A stretch of DNA of 55,831 nt from VGMA01 sp964655475. GTDB lineage: Bacteria > Chlamydiota > Chlamydiia > Chlamydiales > VGMA01. The position numbers and the translations under genes are program-made. Below the pieces are notes generated by a model. The model did no database searches. It had not been told where the DNA came from and was given only the letters and a program-made list of their open reading frames with translations. Every line of letters starts with the position of its first letter. The first letter of the stretch is position 1. Positions 6,843-15,030 of the stretch are shown here, piece by piece. The DNA lies in the NCBI GenBank assembly GCA_964655475.1, contig CAZZMO010000009.1, positions 1 to 55,831 of the forward strand. The letters run 5' to 3'.

Positions 6843-8774
6843 ATGAAAACAACGTTAAAAAATTCCACTGGCGGCCTTCAAGGGTCGATTGCGATACGGG
6901 TTCTGCTCGTCAGTTTTGTTTTCATTGTAGTGCCTTTGATCTTTTACAGCTATTTCATTTATGACAGGGAATATCGGGGTCGATTAAAAGATGTTTTTAC
7001 CGCTTTGAACATCTTGGAAGGGGATCACCTACAGTTCATCGAGCAGATGGAGCGTTTTGAGCTCGACTATCTCCGTTCGATGAGAGACATCATCCGCCTC
7101 AGAGAGCAGACCCCTGGAGAGTTCACCGGCCAAGAACTCGCTCCTATTTTCCTCGAATTTGCTCAAAATGAAAATATTACTGCAGTCTATTTTTTGAAGG
7201 TGTTTGACAATAACGAGATCTATTGTATCCACTCGACGCTTCCTGAATATCTCAATTTGCGCTTTAACGACTATATCAATCTCAACCGCCTTGTCCAAGA
7301 GTATGATCAGGTGTATATTGGAAAAGATCCCCTCTTTGGTCACAGTTTGATCGTCTTTTCTCTCGTCTACAAACCGGGAGGAAAAGAGCTTTCAGGAATT
7401 CTTTGTGCATCGGTCGCTCTCGATCAGCTCTTGACGCAGCTTTCTCAGTTTAGAACGACCTACGTCACTGATGTTTCTATTTTGAATGAAGACAAAAAAG
7501 TGCTGGCGAGCACTGATGCGAACTTAGTGAGGCTCCATTTCGATGTAACAGAAAATCCTTCGAAAGATAAAGAGCTTACACTAGCGGTAGCGCAAGAATC
7601 AAAGCTCTCTTCAGATCATTCAGTTCTTTTAGAAAGCATCGGCTCTGATGCGACAGGTTTTTATTTTTACTTTCTGGGGAAGAAGCACTATGCCATGGTC
7701 TCTTACATCCCCCACACGAATCAATATCTCATGATCAGCGTTCCTGCTACAGAGCTTGTCTCTCAGTTTAACCACTATTTGTGGCGCCTCAGTACCCTTC
7801 TCGTTTTCATCCTTGTGATTGGAACTGTTGCTTCTTATCTTTTGAGTCTCAGAATGACAAGACCTCTCAAGCAGCTCAGACGGGTGATGGATAGTGTAGG
7901 ACATGGAGATCTCGAAAAAGAATATGAGCATGATCCGATGGGATTTGAAATCAATGTTCTCGGGATGAGTTTTAATCAGATGAGATCTGACCTTCAAGAG
8001 CACATTGAGCAAATCAATAAAGAGAAAGCCTCGAAAGAAGCTTATGCAAAAGAGCTCCAAATTGCACACGAGATCCAAGAGTCGATTCTTCCTGTGAAAG
8101 AAGCCAACTTCCCAGGGACAGAAATGAGCATCTATTTTTCTCCAGCAAAAGAGGTTGCGGGGGACTATTACGATTGGTTTGTCGATGATGAAGAACACAC
8201 CATGCAGCTCACCGTTGCCGATGGCTCTGGAAAGGGGATCATGGCATGTCTTTATGCATTTGACCTCAGAAGCTTGATCCGCGCCTATACAGAGAGAAAA
8301 GATCCATTACTCGAAGTAGTAAAAGCTGCAAATCGTCTGTTCTGCTCTGATACCAAAGAGACAGGGAGTTTTGTCACCGCTTTCATTGCAAGATTTAACA
8401 ATCATACGAAAAAAATGGAGTATGTGAGCTGCGGTCATAACTCTCCAATTGTGAAAAGAGCTAATGGTAAGATTGAAAAATTGAGCACTTCAGGAATGGC
8501 TCTCGGGGTTGATCCTGATGTGAAATTTGAAGCCAAAGAGACGACTTTAGCGGCAGGCGATGTCGTCTTTTTCTACACTGATGGGATTACCGATGCGCAG
8601 AACATTCATAAAGAGTTATTCTCTGAAGAACGTCTCATCCACTTCATCCAAACACATGATGAATCCTCTGTCAAAAAATGGGTGGGAGCAATCATTGCAG
8701 AAGCGAATGCTTTTGCTAAAGGGCAAGAGCAGTACGACGACATGACGCTCCTTGTTTTTAAAGTAATTAATTAA
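6843..8774 (+). CDS. rsbU: RsbU-type membrane PP2C phosphatase
   Basis: Membrane-bound serine phosphatase of 643 residues. TM1 is at about 17-40, an extracytoplasmic sensory domain (Cache-like) at about 40-310, TM2 at about 314-336, a HAMP linker at 338-382 and a C-terminal PP2C/SpoIIE phosphatase from about 400. The metal motifs are GDYYDW, VADGSGKG and FYTDGITDA. In Chlamydia the orthologue dephosphorylates the anti-anti-sigma factor RsbV and so controls the partner-switching RsbW kinase; its periplasmic part is reported to sense a TCA intermediate. RsbV/RsbW are not in this window. It is divergent from the methyltransferase gene with three bases between start codons. Confidence 0.93.
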   Translation: MKTTLKNSTGGLQGSIAIRVLLVSFVFIVVPLIFYSYFIYDREYRGRLKDVFTALNILEGDHLQFIEQMERFELDYLRSMRDIIRLREQTPGEFTGQELAPIFLEFAQNENITAVYFLKVFDNNEIYCIHSTLPEYLNLRFNDYINLNRLVQEYDQVYIGKDPLFGHSLIVFSLVYKPGGKELSGILCASVALDQLLTQLSQFRTTYVTDVSILNEDKKVLASTDANLVRLHFDVTENPSKDKELTLAVAQESKLSSDHSVLLESIGSDATGFYFYFLGKKHYAMVSYIPHTNQYLMISVPATELVSQFNHYLWRLSTLLVFILVIGTVASYLLSLRMTRPLKQLRRVMDSVGHGDLEKEYEHDPMGFEINVLGMSFNQMRSDLQEHIEQINKEKASKEAYAKELQIAHEIQESILPVKEANFPGTEMSIYFSPAKEVAGDYYDWFVDDEEHTMQLTVADGSGKGIMACLYAFDLRSLIRAYTERKDPLLEVVKAANRLFCSDTKETGSFVTAFIARFNNHTKKMEYVSCGHNSPIVKRANGKIEKLSTSGMALGVDPDVKFEAKETTLAAGDVVFFYTDGITDAQNIHKELFSEERLIHFIQTHDESSVKKWVGAIIAEANAFAKGQEQYDDMTLLVFKVIN

Positions 8775-8777
8775 TTT

Positions 8778-8806
8778 TTGAAATAATTCACCTTGTTGTG
8801 TTATGC
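8778..8806 (+). promoter_or_regulatory. Probable promoter of the sulfatase gene
   Basis: TTGAAA (8778-8783), a 17-base spacer and TTATGC (8801-8806) lie between the rsbU stop and the sulfatase start. The -35 is good and the -10 weak. The ribosome site is GAGGTG, just upstream of ATG 8829. Confidence 0.4.
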
Positions 8807-8828
8807 CTCAAATTTTAGAGGTGTAACT

Positions 8829-10499
8829 ATGAAAAAATATGTCTGTATGGCTGCCGTTCTTTTGAGTGCAGCAAATCTATTCAGTGTTGAGATGGGGAAA
8901 AAACCGAATATCCTTTTTTTCCTCGTAGATGAACTCCGATACGCTCCTGAATATGAAAGTGAAGAACTAAAAGAGTGGAAGAAAAAGAATCTCCTCTTCC
9001 AAGAGATGATTGCATCAATGGGATACGTGTTTCACAATCACTACGCCAATACGTGTGCCTGTTGTCCTTCTCGAGCAACCATTCATACAGGGCAATACCC
9101 GAATGTGCATGGGGTAACTCAAACAGACGGTATTGCGAAATCAGCAGACAGTCCTGACATGACATGGCTTCCTAAATTTACAGTTCCGACTATTGGGAAC
9201 TATTTGAGAGAAGAGGGGTACCGCACCATCTTGAAAGGTAAATGGCACGTCAGTGACGCTTCCATCCGTTTAGAAGATGGTAGTTATCTCACTACATACG
9301 ATGCTGATGGAAGACGAATTCCTTCGATGTATCGATTTTACTTAGAGCAAGATGTTCTTCGCGATTATGGATATGAAGGGTGGGTGGGTCCAGAAGCACA
9401 TGGGTCAGCACCGCTCAATTCAGGCTCTTCTGTTCCAAGACCTCAAGAGGGTAGAGATGTCAAGTTCACAGAAGAGTTGATTGATGCTCTCGGTTTATTA
9501 GAAAAAAGTGAAACACCTTGGTTCTTGATGGCAAGCTATGTCGATCCACATGACATCGCTGTCTATGGTTTATATACAAGTGTCCAAGATATTACTGGCT
9601 CTGGCTGGTCTTTTGATGTGGACCCAACTTTGCCGAGAAACCTTTTCACCCCTGAATTCCATATCACCTTCCAAGAGTCTCTTGTAGAAAAGCCTCAAGC
9701 GCAGATCAACTACCGCAATCTCTACGCGACGGCTCTTCAACCGATCCCTAATCTCGATCATTACCACCGCTATTACTACACAGTTCAAAAGCGGGTCGAT
9801 CAGAATATGATGAAGGTTTGGGAAAAACTCCGCTCGAGCCCGATGTATGAAAATACCATTGTGGTCTTTAGTTCAGATCATGGAGACCTTCTCAGCAGTC
9901 ATGGTGGAATGTTTCAAAAGTGGTATCAAGCATATCAAGAATCGATTCACGTTCCTTTAGTGATTACAAGTCCGTTGTTTGGCAGTCAACATAAAGATAT
10001 TTGTGATTTGACCTCTCATATCGATATCTTGCCTACGTTTCTCGATTTCGCGAAAGCAGATCCAGAAAGGATCAGAAGGGAATTAGGAAAAAAGTTTAGC
10101 TTGAATTTGCCCCTTCCAGGAAAAAGTTTGTTGACGATTGCGAATAAACCTTCTGGGCCATTGCAAAACCAAGTGATCTATTTTTATACAGAAGATAATC
10201 CGACCAAAGGTCCTAATCAGATTGATTCACAGTGCCGATTCTACCAAGCTGTTGTTGAACCGAACGCCGTAGAATCGATCATAGCTTATATCGACAATGA
10301 TCTTTGGAAGATTACTCGTTACTATTCCACATTGAGCCGTTGTTTGAGTAAAGTGGGGATCACAAATGAGATGTATAACGTTTCTGAAGATCCAATGGAG
10401 CTCAAGAGTCTTTATAGCCATCCACAATATAAGGATATACAGGCTCAACTCTTACTTCTTCTGAATGAAAATCGCATTCAGTACCGTTCTGTAGATTGA
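8829..10499 (+). CDS. Secreted sulfatase (formylglycine-dependent, Cys type)
   Basis: Alkaline-phosphatase-superfamily sulfatase of 556 residues that should hydrolyse sulfate esters. A signal peptide (KKYVCMAAVLLSAANLFS) precedes the metal-binding strand PNILFFLVDELR. The activation site reads CCPSRATIHTG, matching C-x-P-S-R-x4-T-G, whose cysteine must be converted to formylglycine. A second metal motif is VVFSSDHGDLL. I chose ATG 8829 rather than the frame opening at 8793 because it has the signal peptide and a GAGGTG ribosome site. No sulfatase-maturing enzyme lies nearby. Possible substrates are host glycosaminoglycan or amoebal sulfated glycans, which is inference only. Confidence 0.92.
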   Translation: MKKYVCMAAVLLSAANLFSVEMGKKPNILFFLVDELRYAPEYESEELKEWKKKNLLFQEMIASMGYVFHNHYANTCACCPSRATIHTGQYPNVHGVTQTDGIAKSADSPDMTWLPKFTVPTIGNYLREEGYRTILKGKWHVSDASIRLEDGSYLTTYDADGRRIPSMYRFYLEQDVLRDYGYEGWVGPEAHGSAPLNSGSSVPRPQEGRDVKFTEELIDALGLLEKSETPWFLMASYVDPHDIAVYGLYTSVQDITGSGWSFDVDPTLPRNLFTPEFHITFQESLVEKPQAQINYRNLYATALQPIPNLDHYHRYYYTVQKRVDQNMMKVWEKLRSSPMYENTIVVFSSDHGDLLSSHGGMFQKWYQAYQESIHVPLVITSPLFGSQHKDICDLTSHIDILPTFLDFAKADPERIRRELGKKFSLNLPLPGKSLLTIANKPSGPLQNQVIYFYTEDNPTKGPNQIDSQCRFYQAVVEPNAVESIIAYIDNDLWKITRYYSTLSRCLSKVGITNEMYNVSEDPMELKSLYSHPQYKDIQAQLLLLLNENRIQYRSVD

Positions 10500-10518
10500 T
10501 TGGTTGCTCAAGCCGGTT

Positions 10519-10549
10519 TCTCTCCTCTTGCATCTAGCGAGGGGAGAGA
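10519..10549. terminator. Bidirectional hairpin between sulfatase and lipoprotein genes
   Basis: TCTCTCCTCTTGC, loop ATCTA, GCGAGGGGAGAGA: 13 pairs (two G:T on the plus strand) between two convergent genes. The plus-strand trailer GATTATTTAAT is only moderately T-rich. Confidence 0.65.
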
Positions 10550-10567
10550 GATTATTTAATCCGCTCT

Positions 10568-11017
10568 TTACTCTAAAGTAGCCCCACGTGAAAGAAGATA
10601 GCGCTTAGTTTTTGGTGATAGACCTTCACTTGCAGAGAAGATTGCTTGTTTGACGAAGGTGTGAGAAAGATTGACGCCGATCAGATTAGCCCCATCGAGT
10701 TTGGCGTGGCTTAAATCAGCTCGGTAGAGATTGGCATCTCGAAGGTTCGTCTGGTTCAAGGTAGCTCCCTGAAGATTTGCGTAGGAGAGGTCTGATCCGA
10801 TGAGGAAGGCGCCCGATAGGTTACTTCTCGAGAGGTTCGCTTTTTTCAGATTGGCCCCGCTGAAGTCGACGTTGGAGAGATCGAGACCACTCAGGTCAGC
10901 ATATTCCAAGTTGATGTTTCTATATGAGTAGCCATGATTGGATTTTCGCTTCCCTTGCTGGTTACAGGAAACCAAGAAAACGAAGAGGAGCAATCCTATA
11001 GACAATGAGTTTCTCAT
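10568..11017 (-). CDS. Pentapeptide-repeat lipoprotein
   Basis: Small 149-residue protein. Its signal peptide ends in the lipobox LVSC (cysteine about residue 18), so it should be lipidated and anchored in a membrane. From about residue 38 it consists of pentapeptide repeats of the A(D/N)LXX type (YADLSGLDLSNVDFSGANL and onwards) for about 85 residues, which would fold as a right-handed quadrilateral beta helix. The function of such lipoproteins is generally unknown. It is convergent with the sulfatase and diverges from the CCA-enzyme gene with 18 bases between them. Confidence 0.88.
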   Translation of the reverse strand: MRNSLSIGLLLFVFLVSCNQQGKRKSNHGYSYRNINLEYADLSGLDLSNVDFSGANLKKANLSRSNLSGAFLIGSDLSYANLQGATLNQTNLRDANLYRADLSHAKLDGANLIGVNLSHTFVKQAIFSASEGLSPKTKRYLLSRGATLE

Positions 11018-11035
11018 TCTGCTAACCTAGATTGT

Positions 11036-12223
11036 ATGCATGATCGTTATACCACAGCGCTGAGTATTATTCAAAAACTCGTAGAAAATGGCTTCACTGC
11101 TTACTTTGCAGGGGGGTGGGTTCGCGATTTTCTGATGAAAAAGCCCTCTGATGACATCGATATTGTCACGAATGCTCCCCTCGAAAGGCTCCCTTCCCTA
11201 TTTACCAAAACCATTCCTGTCGGTGTTCAGTTTGGTATATTGATTGTAGTTGAAAATGGATTTTCTTTTGAAGTCGCGATTTTCAGGAAAGAAGAAGGGT
11301 ATCAAGATGGGAGAAGACCCACCTCGATCGAAGTTGGAACTCCAGAAGAAGATGCCATGAGGCGTGATTTCACGATTAATGGAATGTTTTACGATCCTCT
11401 CAAAGAGATTCTCTACGATTATGTGGGGGGACAAAAAGATCTTCAAAAAGAGGTCATTAGAGCGATTGGAGATCCTCATGAGAGGTTTAGAGAAGATCGA
11501 CTCAGGATGATTCGCGCAGTTCGCTACGCCGCAAGATTCCATTTTGCAATCGACCCCAATACGATTCAAGCGATTTTGGCTCATGCAAGGGAGCTCTTTC
11601 CCGCCGTGGCGATCGAGCGGGTAGTGCAAGAGTTTGTCAAAATGGAGAAGTTTGGCAGCCTCCAAGAGGCCCTCCTGACCCTTCATAGACTCCATCTCCT
11701 CTCCACCATTTTCCCAGCTCTTCAAAATGTAGAAGAGGGGGAAGTAGAAAGAAGATTGAAACACCTCTCTTCATTCCCAAGAGAGATCCCTGTGATAGTA
11801 CCTCTATTAGAACTTTTCCCCGACATGAATGCTGAGGAAAAAGAGAAACTTTGTCTCTATTTAAAACTCTCAAGACAAGAGATCTCCTTTGTTGAACTCT
11901 TGAATGAGATGATGATAGCAGATAAAAACGATCTTTTTCGATGGGCCCATCTCTACGCAAGTCCTGGTGCAGACCTCGTTCAAAAAGTGCACATCGCTAA
12001 GTTCCCTAAATCTCTTGAAGAGCACCGCCAAAGGCGCTCTTTTCTTGAAAAAGCGATCCAACGGATCCGAGAAAATAGACCTGTTGTCCAATCCTCTCAT
12101 CTCCTTGCTCGTGGAGTTGCTCCCGGAAAAGAGATGGGTCGACTTCTCAAAGAAGCAGAAAAAATTTCCATCACATCAGGAATCGACGATCCTGAGGCGA
12201 TCCTTCCCCAGCTTGACTTCTAA
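11036..12223 (+). CDS. cca: tRNA nucleotidyltransferase (CCA-adding, class II)
   Basis: Adds or repairs the 3' CCA of tRNAs. The 395-residue protein has the class II nucleotidyltransferase head: FAGGWVRDFLM, DDIDIVTNA (catalytic carboxylates), RRDFTINGMFYDP and RFREDRLRMIRAVRYAARF. A C-terminal GVAPGKEMGRLLKEAE follows, as in bacterial CCA/poly(A) polymerases. A poly(A) polymerase cannot be excluded from motifs alone. The nearby tRNA-Arg gene lacks an encoded CCA, which agrees with a need for this enzyme. The 5' leader is very short (divergent neighbour 18 bases away). Confidence 0.92.
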   Translation: MHDRYTTALSIIQKLVENGFTAYFAGGWVRDFLMKKPSDDIDIVTNAPLERLPSLFTKTIPVGVQFGILIVVENGFSFEVAIFRKEEGYQDGRRPTSIEVGTPEEDAMRRDFTINGMFYDPLKEILYDYVGGQKDLQKEVIRAIGDPHERFREDRLRMIRAVRYAARFHFAIDPNTIQAILAHARELFPAVAIERVVQEFVKMEKFGSLQEALLTLHRLHLLSTIFPALQNVEEGEVERRLKHLSSFPREIPVIVPLLELFPDMNAEEKEKLCLYLKLSRQEISFVELLNEMMIADKNDLFRWAHLYASPGADLVQKVHIAKFPKSLEEHRQRRSFLEKAIQRIRENRPVVQSSHLLARGVAPGKEMGRLLKEAEKISITSGIDDPEAILPQLDF

Positions 12224-12279
12224 TAATCTTAAAATTGTTCCAAAAAATGTAATTAATTTTTTTAGTTACACTCAAATAA

Positions 12280-12308
12280 TTGATTGTAATTTAAAAAGTC
12301 TGTATAAC
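12280..12308 (+). promoter_or_regulatory. Promoter of the 12341 secreted-protein operon
   Basis: TTGATT (12280-12285), a 17-base spacer and TATAAC (12303-12308). The predicted start is near 12315, followed by the ribosome site AAAGGAG (12327-12333) and ATG 12341. Confidence 0.65.
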
Positions 12309-12340
12309 TAATTGCCTCGAAAAAACAAAGGAGTGGTCTT

Positions 12341-13186
12341 ATGAAAAAAATGTTTGTCATGTTAGCTACGTTTATTTTAATGGCGACTACAGCCCGAGCA
12401 GATATCTATGATGGGATTTCTGTATCGAAAGCAGAAGAGTCAGGGATTGAAGTTCTTTTAGCAAGAGGGGCTGCTGATCCTCTTACAAAGGTCATTCAAG
12501 TTCTCGTATTGAATAGAATCGCAGAGGCAGAAGGCATTTTCAGCTTAGAAAAAGAGAGCATCGCTTACTTGGTGAAAGAAGAGAGCCCAGAAAGAGTGCG
12601 CCATAAAGCGGGTCAGACTCTTTATGGACTTGCAAGAAACCCTATTTCTGCAAGAGAGCTCGATGGAGCTAAAGATCTCCTCAGAATGAGTTTTGATATG
12701 GCTGAAGAAGTTCAACCAATCGAAATCGCTGATATCTTCACTTGGCTTGGCAAAATGCATGCAAGTCAGCTGTCAAAAGCGAAAGGCTTTCAGTTCAACG
12801 TGAGTAAAGAAGATCAAGAAAATATTGGAAAGTTGATCTATGCATTGAGCCATTTCAGCTACTTTCAGCTTCTTTGGAAACAAAAAGATGTGAACGCTTT
12901 GGGTGATAGTCTTAGACATGTTCCACCACTTCAATTCCTCCTCACTTGCTGTGGATCTGAGAAGCTAAAAGGCTGGCTCCAAAATGTTCGTAAGAGTACA
13001 CTCAAGTGGAATGCGTTTATGGAAGGCCTGTCAGAAAGCCTCTCTAAAGAGAGAGCTGCAGGGACATTAAACGATGAATTACCTGGCTTTGCAATGGCCT
13101 TAAAAAAGAAGGATTCTATCCCTGCGCTTCAAGAATATGCAGCCAGTGGGCGATGGAATCTGTTCGTTGAAGAACTTTTGAAATAA
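12341..13186 (+). CDS. Secreted hypothetical protein, two-part (paralogue of 13199)
   Basis: I do not recognise the family. A 281-residue protein has a clean signal peptide (KKMFVMLATFILMATTARA). A helical N-terminal half with no detected match is followed by a C-terminal module of about 110 residues, containing PPLQFL, STLKWNAFMEGL, GTLNDELPGFA and WNLFVEELL. The next gene encodes the same module alone after its own signal peptide. Start and ribosome site (AAAGGAG) are clear and a good promoter precedes the gene. Both products are likely exported to periplasm or beyond. Confidence 0.8.
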   Translation: MKKMFVMLATFILMATTARADIYDGISVSKAEESGIEVLLARGAADPLTKVIQVLVLNRIAEAEGIFSLEKESIAYLVKEESPERVRHKAGQTLYGLARNPISARELDGAKDLLRMSFDMAEEVQPIEIADIFTWLGKMHASQLSKAKGFQFNVSKEDQENIGKLIYALSHFSYFQLLWKQKDVNALGDSLRHVPPLQFLLTCCGSEKLKGWLQNVRKSTLKWNAFMEGLSESLSKERAAGTLNDELPGFAMALKKKDSIPALQEYAASGRWNLFVEELLK

Positions 13187-13198
13187 GGAAGAGTAGAG

Positions 13199-13660
13199 AT
13201 GAAGTGGTTAGTTTTCTTGATGAGCACTAGTTTAATAGCAAACATAACCGCTTCTTCTTTTATTGTAGAAGTTCCTGAAGAGAAACAGAAAGTGATCAGT
13301 GAGCTCGTTACAACGATGGGAGGGCACAGTACCCTCGCTCTCGGTTTTAAAAAGACTCATCTAGAAGGACTAGGGAAGGAACTCAGAGGAGTTGGCCCTT
13401 TACAATTTCTAGCTTATGTCTTTTCTGATAAAGCTCTTCAAAAACATATGCGTTCCATCAAAAGTAGCTCTTTTAAATGGAACGCTTTCGTTAAAGGGAT
13501 CGCTCCGGGACTCAAAAGAGACCTGTCAAACGGATCATTACTTCGCGATCTCCCCGCCTTTTCCCAATTCATGTCGGTCCCTTATGAACCCCTTGAAAAA
13601 GCGGCTAAAGATCAGAACTGGGATCTCTTTGTATCAACAGTGCTAGAGCATAAAAAGTAA
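13199..13660 (+). CDS. Secreted hypothetical protein, single-module paralogue
   Basis: This 153-residue protein has a signal peptide (KWLVFLMSTSLIANITA) and then the same module as the C-terminal half of its upstream neighbour: GPLQFLAYVF, SSSFKWNAFVKGIAPGL, GSLLRDLPAFSQF and NWDLFVSTVL. Twelve bases separate it from the upstream gene and carry GGAAGAGTAGAG, so the two are co-transcribed. It probably arose by duplication with loss, or gain, of the N-terminal half. Function unknown. Confidence 0.78.
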   Translation: MKWLVFLMSTSLIANITASSFIVEVPEEKQKVISELVTTMGGHSTLALGFKKTHLEGLGKELRGVGPLQFLAYVFSDKALQKHMRSIKSSSFKWNAFVKGIAPGLKRDLSNGSLLRDLPAFSQFMSVPYEPLEKAAKDQNWDLFVSTVLEHKK

Positions 13661-13665
13661 CCGGT

Positions 13666-14982
13666 TTACTCTTCAAAGAAGGGTTCTGAGATCTCTCGAA
13701 AGGTGGCTGGGCTGATGAAATCGGCCCCTTTTTTTGCCTTGAGGTAGAGAGCGTTCCCATTTTCCCATGGGGGCATCCCGAAATGGTTTTCTTTTGGCTT
13801 ACGGAGAATACGTGTCTTCTGAATCGGGTCTGCTTTGTGAATCCAGATTTTCCCCTGGCAGACAGATAAGAGCTCCATCGAGGTCAATCCACCAGACTTT
13901 GTGAAAGTAGCGTTACTTCTGAAGAAGAGAGGAGCGATCACATCATCTTTTTGGAACGAGAGGGGAAAGATCGATAGAGAGGAGGGGTAATCTTTTTCAG
14001 ATGTGACAATATCAACAATTTGCTCCTGAAGATTCTTATTGTTGCAGCAGAAGATAAATAGGAGATCTTTTCTCTTCATGTATCGTTTTTCTTGACTTAC
14101 CTTGATGAACTCTTTTGCATAGAAGAGGAGAGCTTTTTCATCAGGATGACTTCCCAGCATGAGGACAGAGACCTGATCCTCTGGTTGGATCGATACTTTC
14201 AGCCCTTGATGTTTTAACTGGTAAGTAGCTGATCCTTTTTTCAAAGTCTTGAGGACCAGTTCAATTTCTTTCCCATTTTGCAAGGGAAGTAATAGATCAA
14301 AACTCTCTTTGCTTCTCTGATCTTTTTGATATTTATTGAAAGAGGGGCGGAGAGGAAGCCTTTCATAATGAACAGAATCTCTATCGATCCCACAAGTGTC
14401 TTTCCAAAAGAGATCCTCAGATTGACCCTCTTCAGTCAATGGAATGGTCGTGATGAGACGAAGGAGTTTTCTCTCTTCCTTCGAAAGATTTTTGATCGGG
14501 CGAAAGAAATGGGCTGCAGCTTCCGTTGGGAGCTCTGTGACCATTTTTTCTAAAATAAGTGGTTTTTTTAAGATCGTTCTCGCTGCTTTAATCGCTTTCA
14601 AGATGGGTGAAGTGCCGATAGGCTGCGTATCAATGATCCGATCGATCGGCTCTTTCATCAAGAGGCGAAAAAGGGCGACAAAGATAGGCATGAACATGAG
14701 CTTTTCGATGACAGGCTGAAGATAGACAAGCCTTTCTAACTCAAGGATATCCCCAGAGGTTTGAGCGTCGTTCCAGCGGTTTTTGCAGTAGGTTCCAAAC
14801 CTCTTTCCTCCCCAATCCATGAGCACATCTTGTTCGATGATCCGCGCTCCTGGGTATTTTTCCAAAACTCTCATCTTCTCAGCAACAGCTGCTTGAAGAT
14901 GGCCTGCTCCTCCTGATGAGGTGATGATGAGAATAGTGGGAGGTGCTGCAACAGCACTTTCTAAAAATGTTGTCATATCCAC
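13666..14982 (-). CDS. GT-B glycosyltransferase-like protein (MGDG-synthase-like N terminus)
   Basis: This 438-residue protein starts with ILIITSSGGAGHLQAA, which resembles the N-terminal glycine loop of monogalactosyldiacylglycerol synthase and MurG-type (GT28) enzymes. It also has a C-terminal KSGGLTSMELL, the sort of nucleotide-sugar motif seen in GT-B folds. The middle (about residues 160-330) is divergent and lysine-rich. I infer a glycosyltransferase for lipid or envelope glycans; donor and acceptor are not known. No signal peptide. It is monocistronic and convergent with the secreted paralogue pair. Confidence 0.6.
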   Translation of the reverse strand: MDMTTFLESAVAAPPTILIITSSGGAGHLQAAVAEKMRVLEKYPGARIIEQDVLMDWGGKRFGTYCKNRWNDAQTSGDILELERLVYLQPVIEKLMFMPIFVALFRLLMKEPIDRIIDTQPIGTSPILKAIKAARTILKKPLILEKMVTELPTEAAAHFFRPIKNLSKEERKLLRLITTIPLTEEGQSEDLFWKDTCGIDRDSVHYERLPLRPSFNKYQKDQRSKESFDLLLPLQNGKEIELVLKTLKKGSATYQLKHQGLKVSIQPEDQVSVLMLGSHPDEKALLFYAKEFIKVSQEKRYMKRKDLLFIFCCNNKNLQEQIVDIVTSEKDYPSSLSIFPLSFQKDDVIAPLFFRSNATFTKSGGLTSMELLSVCQGKIWIHKADPIQKTRILRKPKENHFGMPPWENGNALYLKAKKGADFISPATFREISEPFFEE

Positions 14983-15030
14983 TATATAACAAACTTAGCA
15001 AGTGTCGTCAACAAATAGACGATTCTTCAT

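Noticed and set aside
7629..8198. 189-residue minus-strand open frame inside rsbU
   Set aside because: Antisense shadow of a well-supported gene with conserved domains in the other strand.
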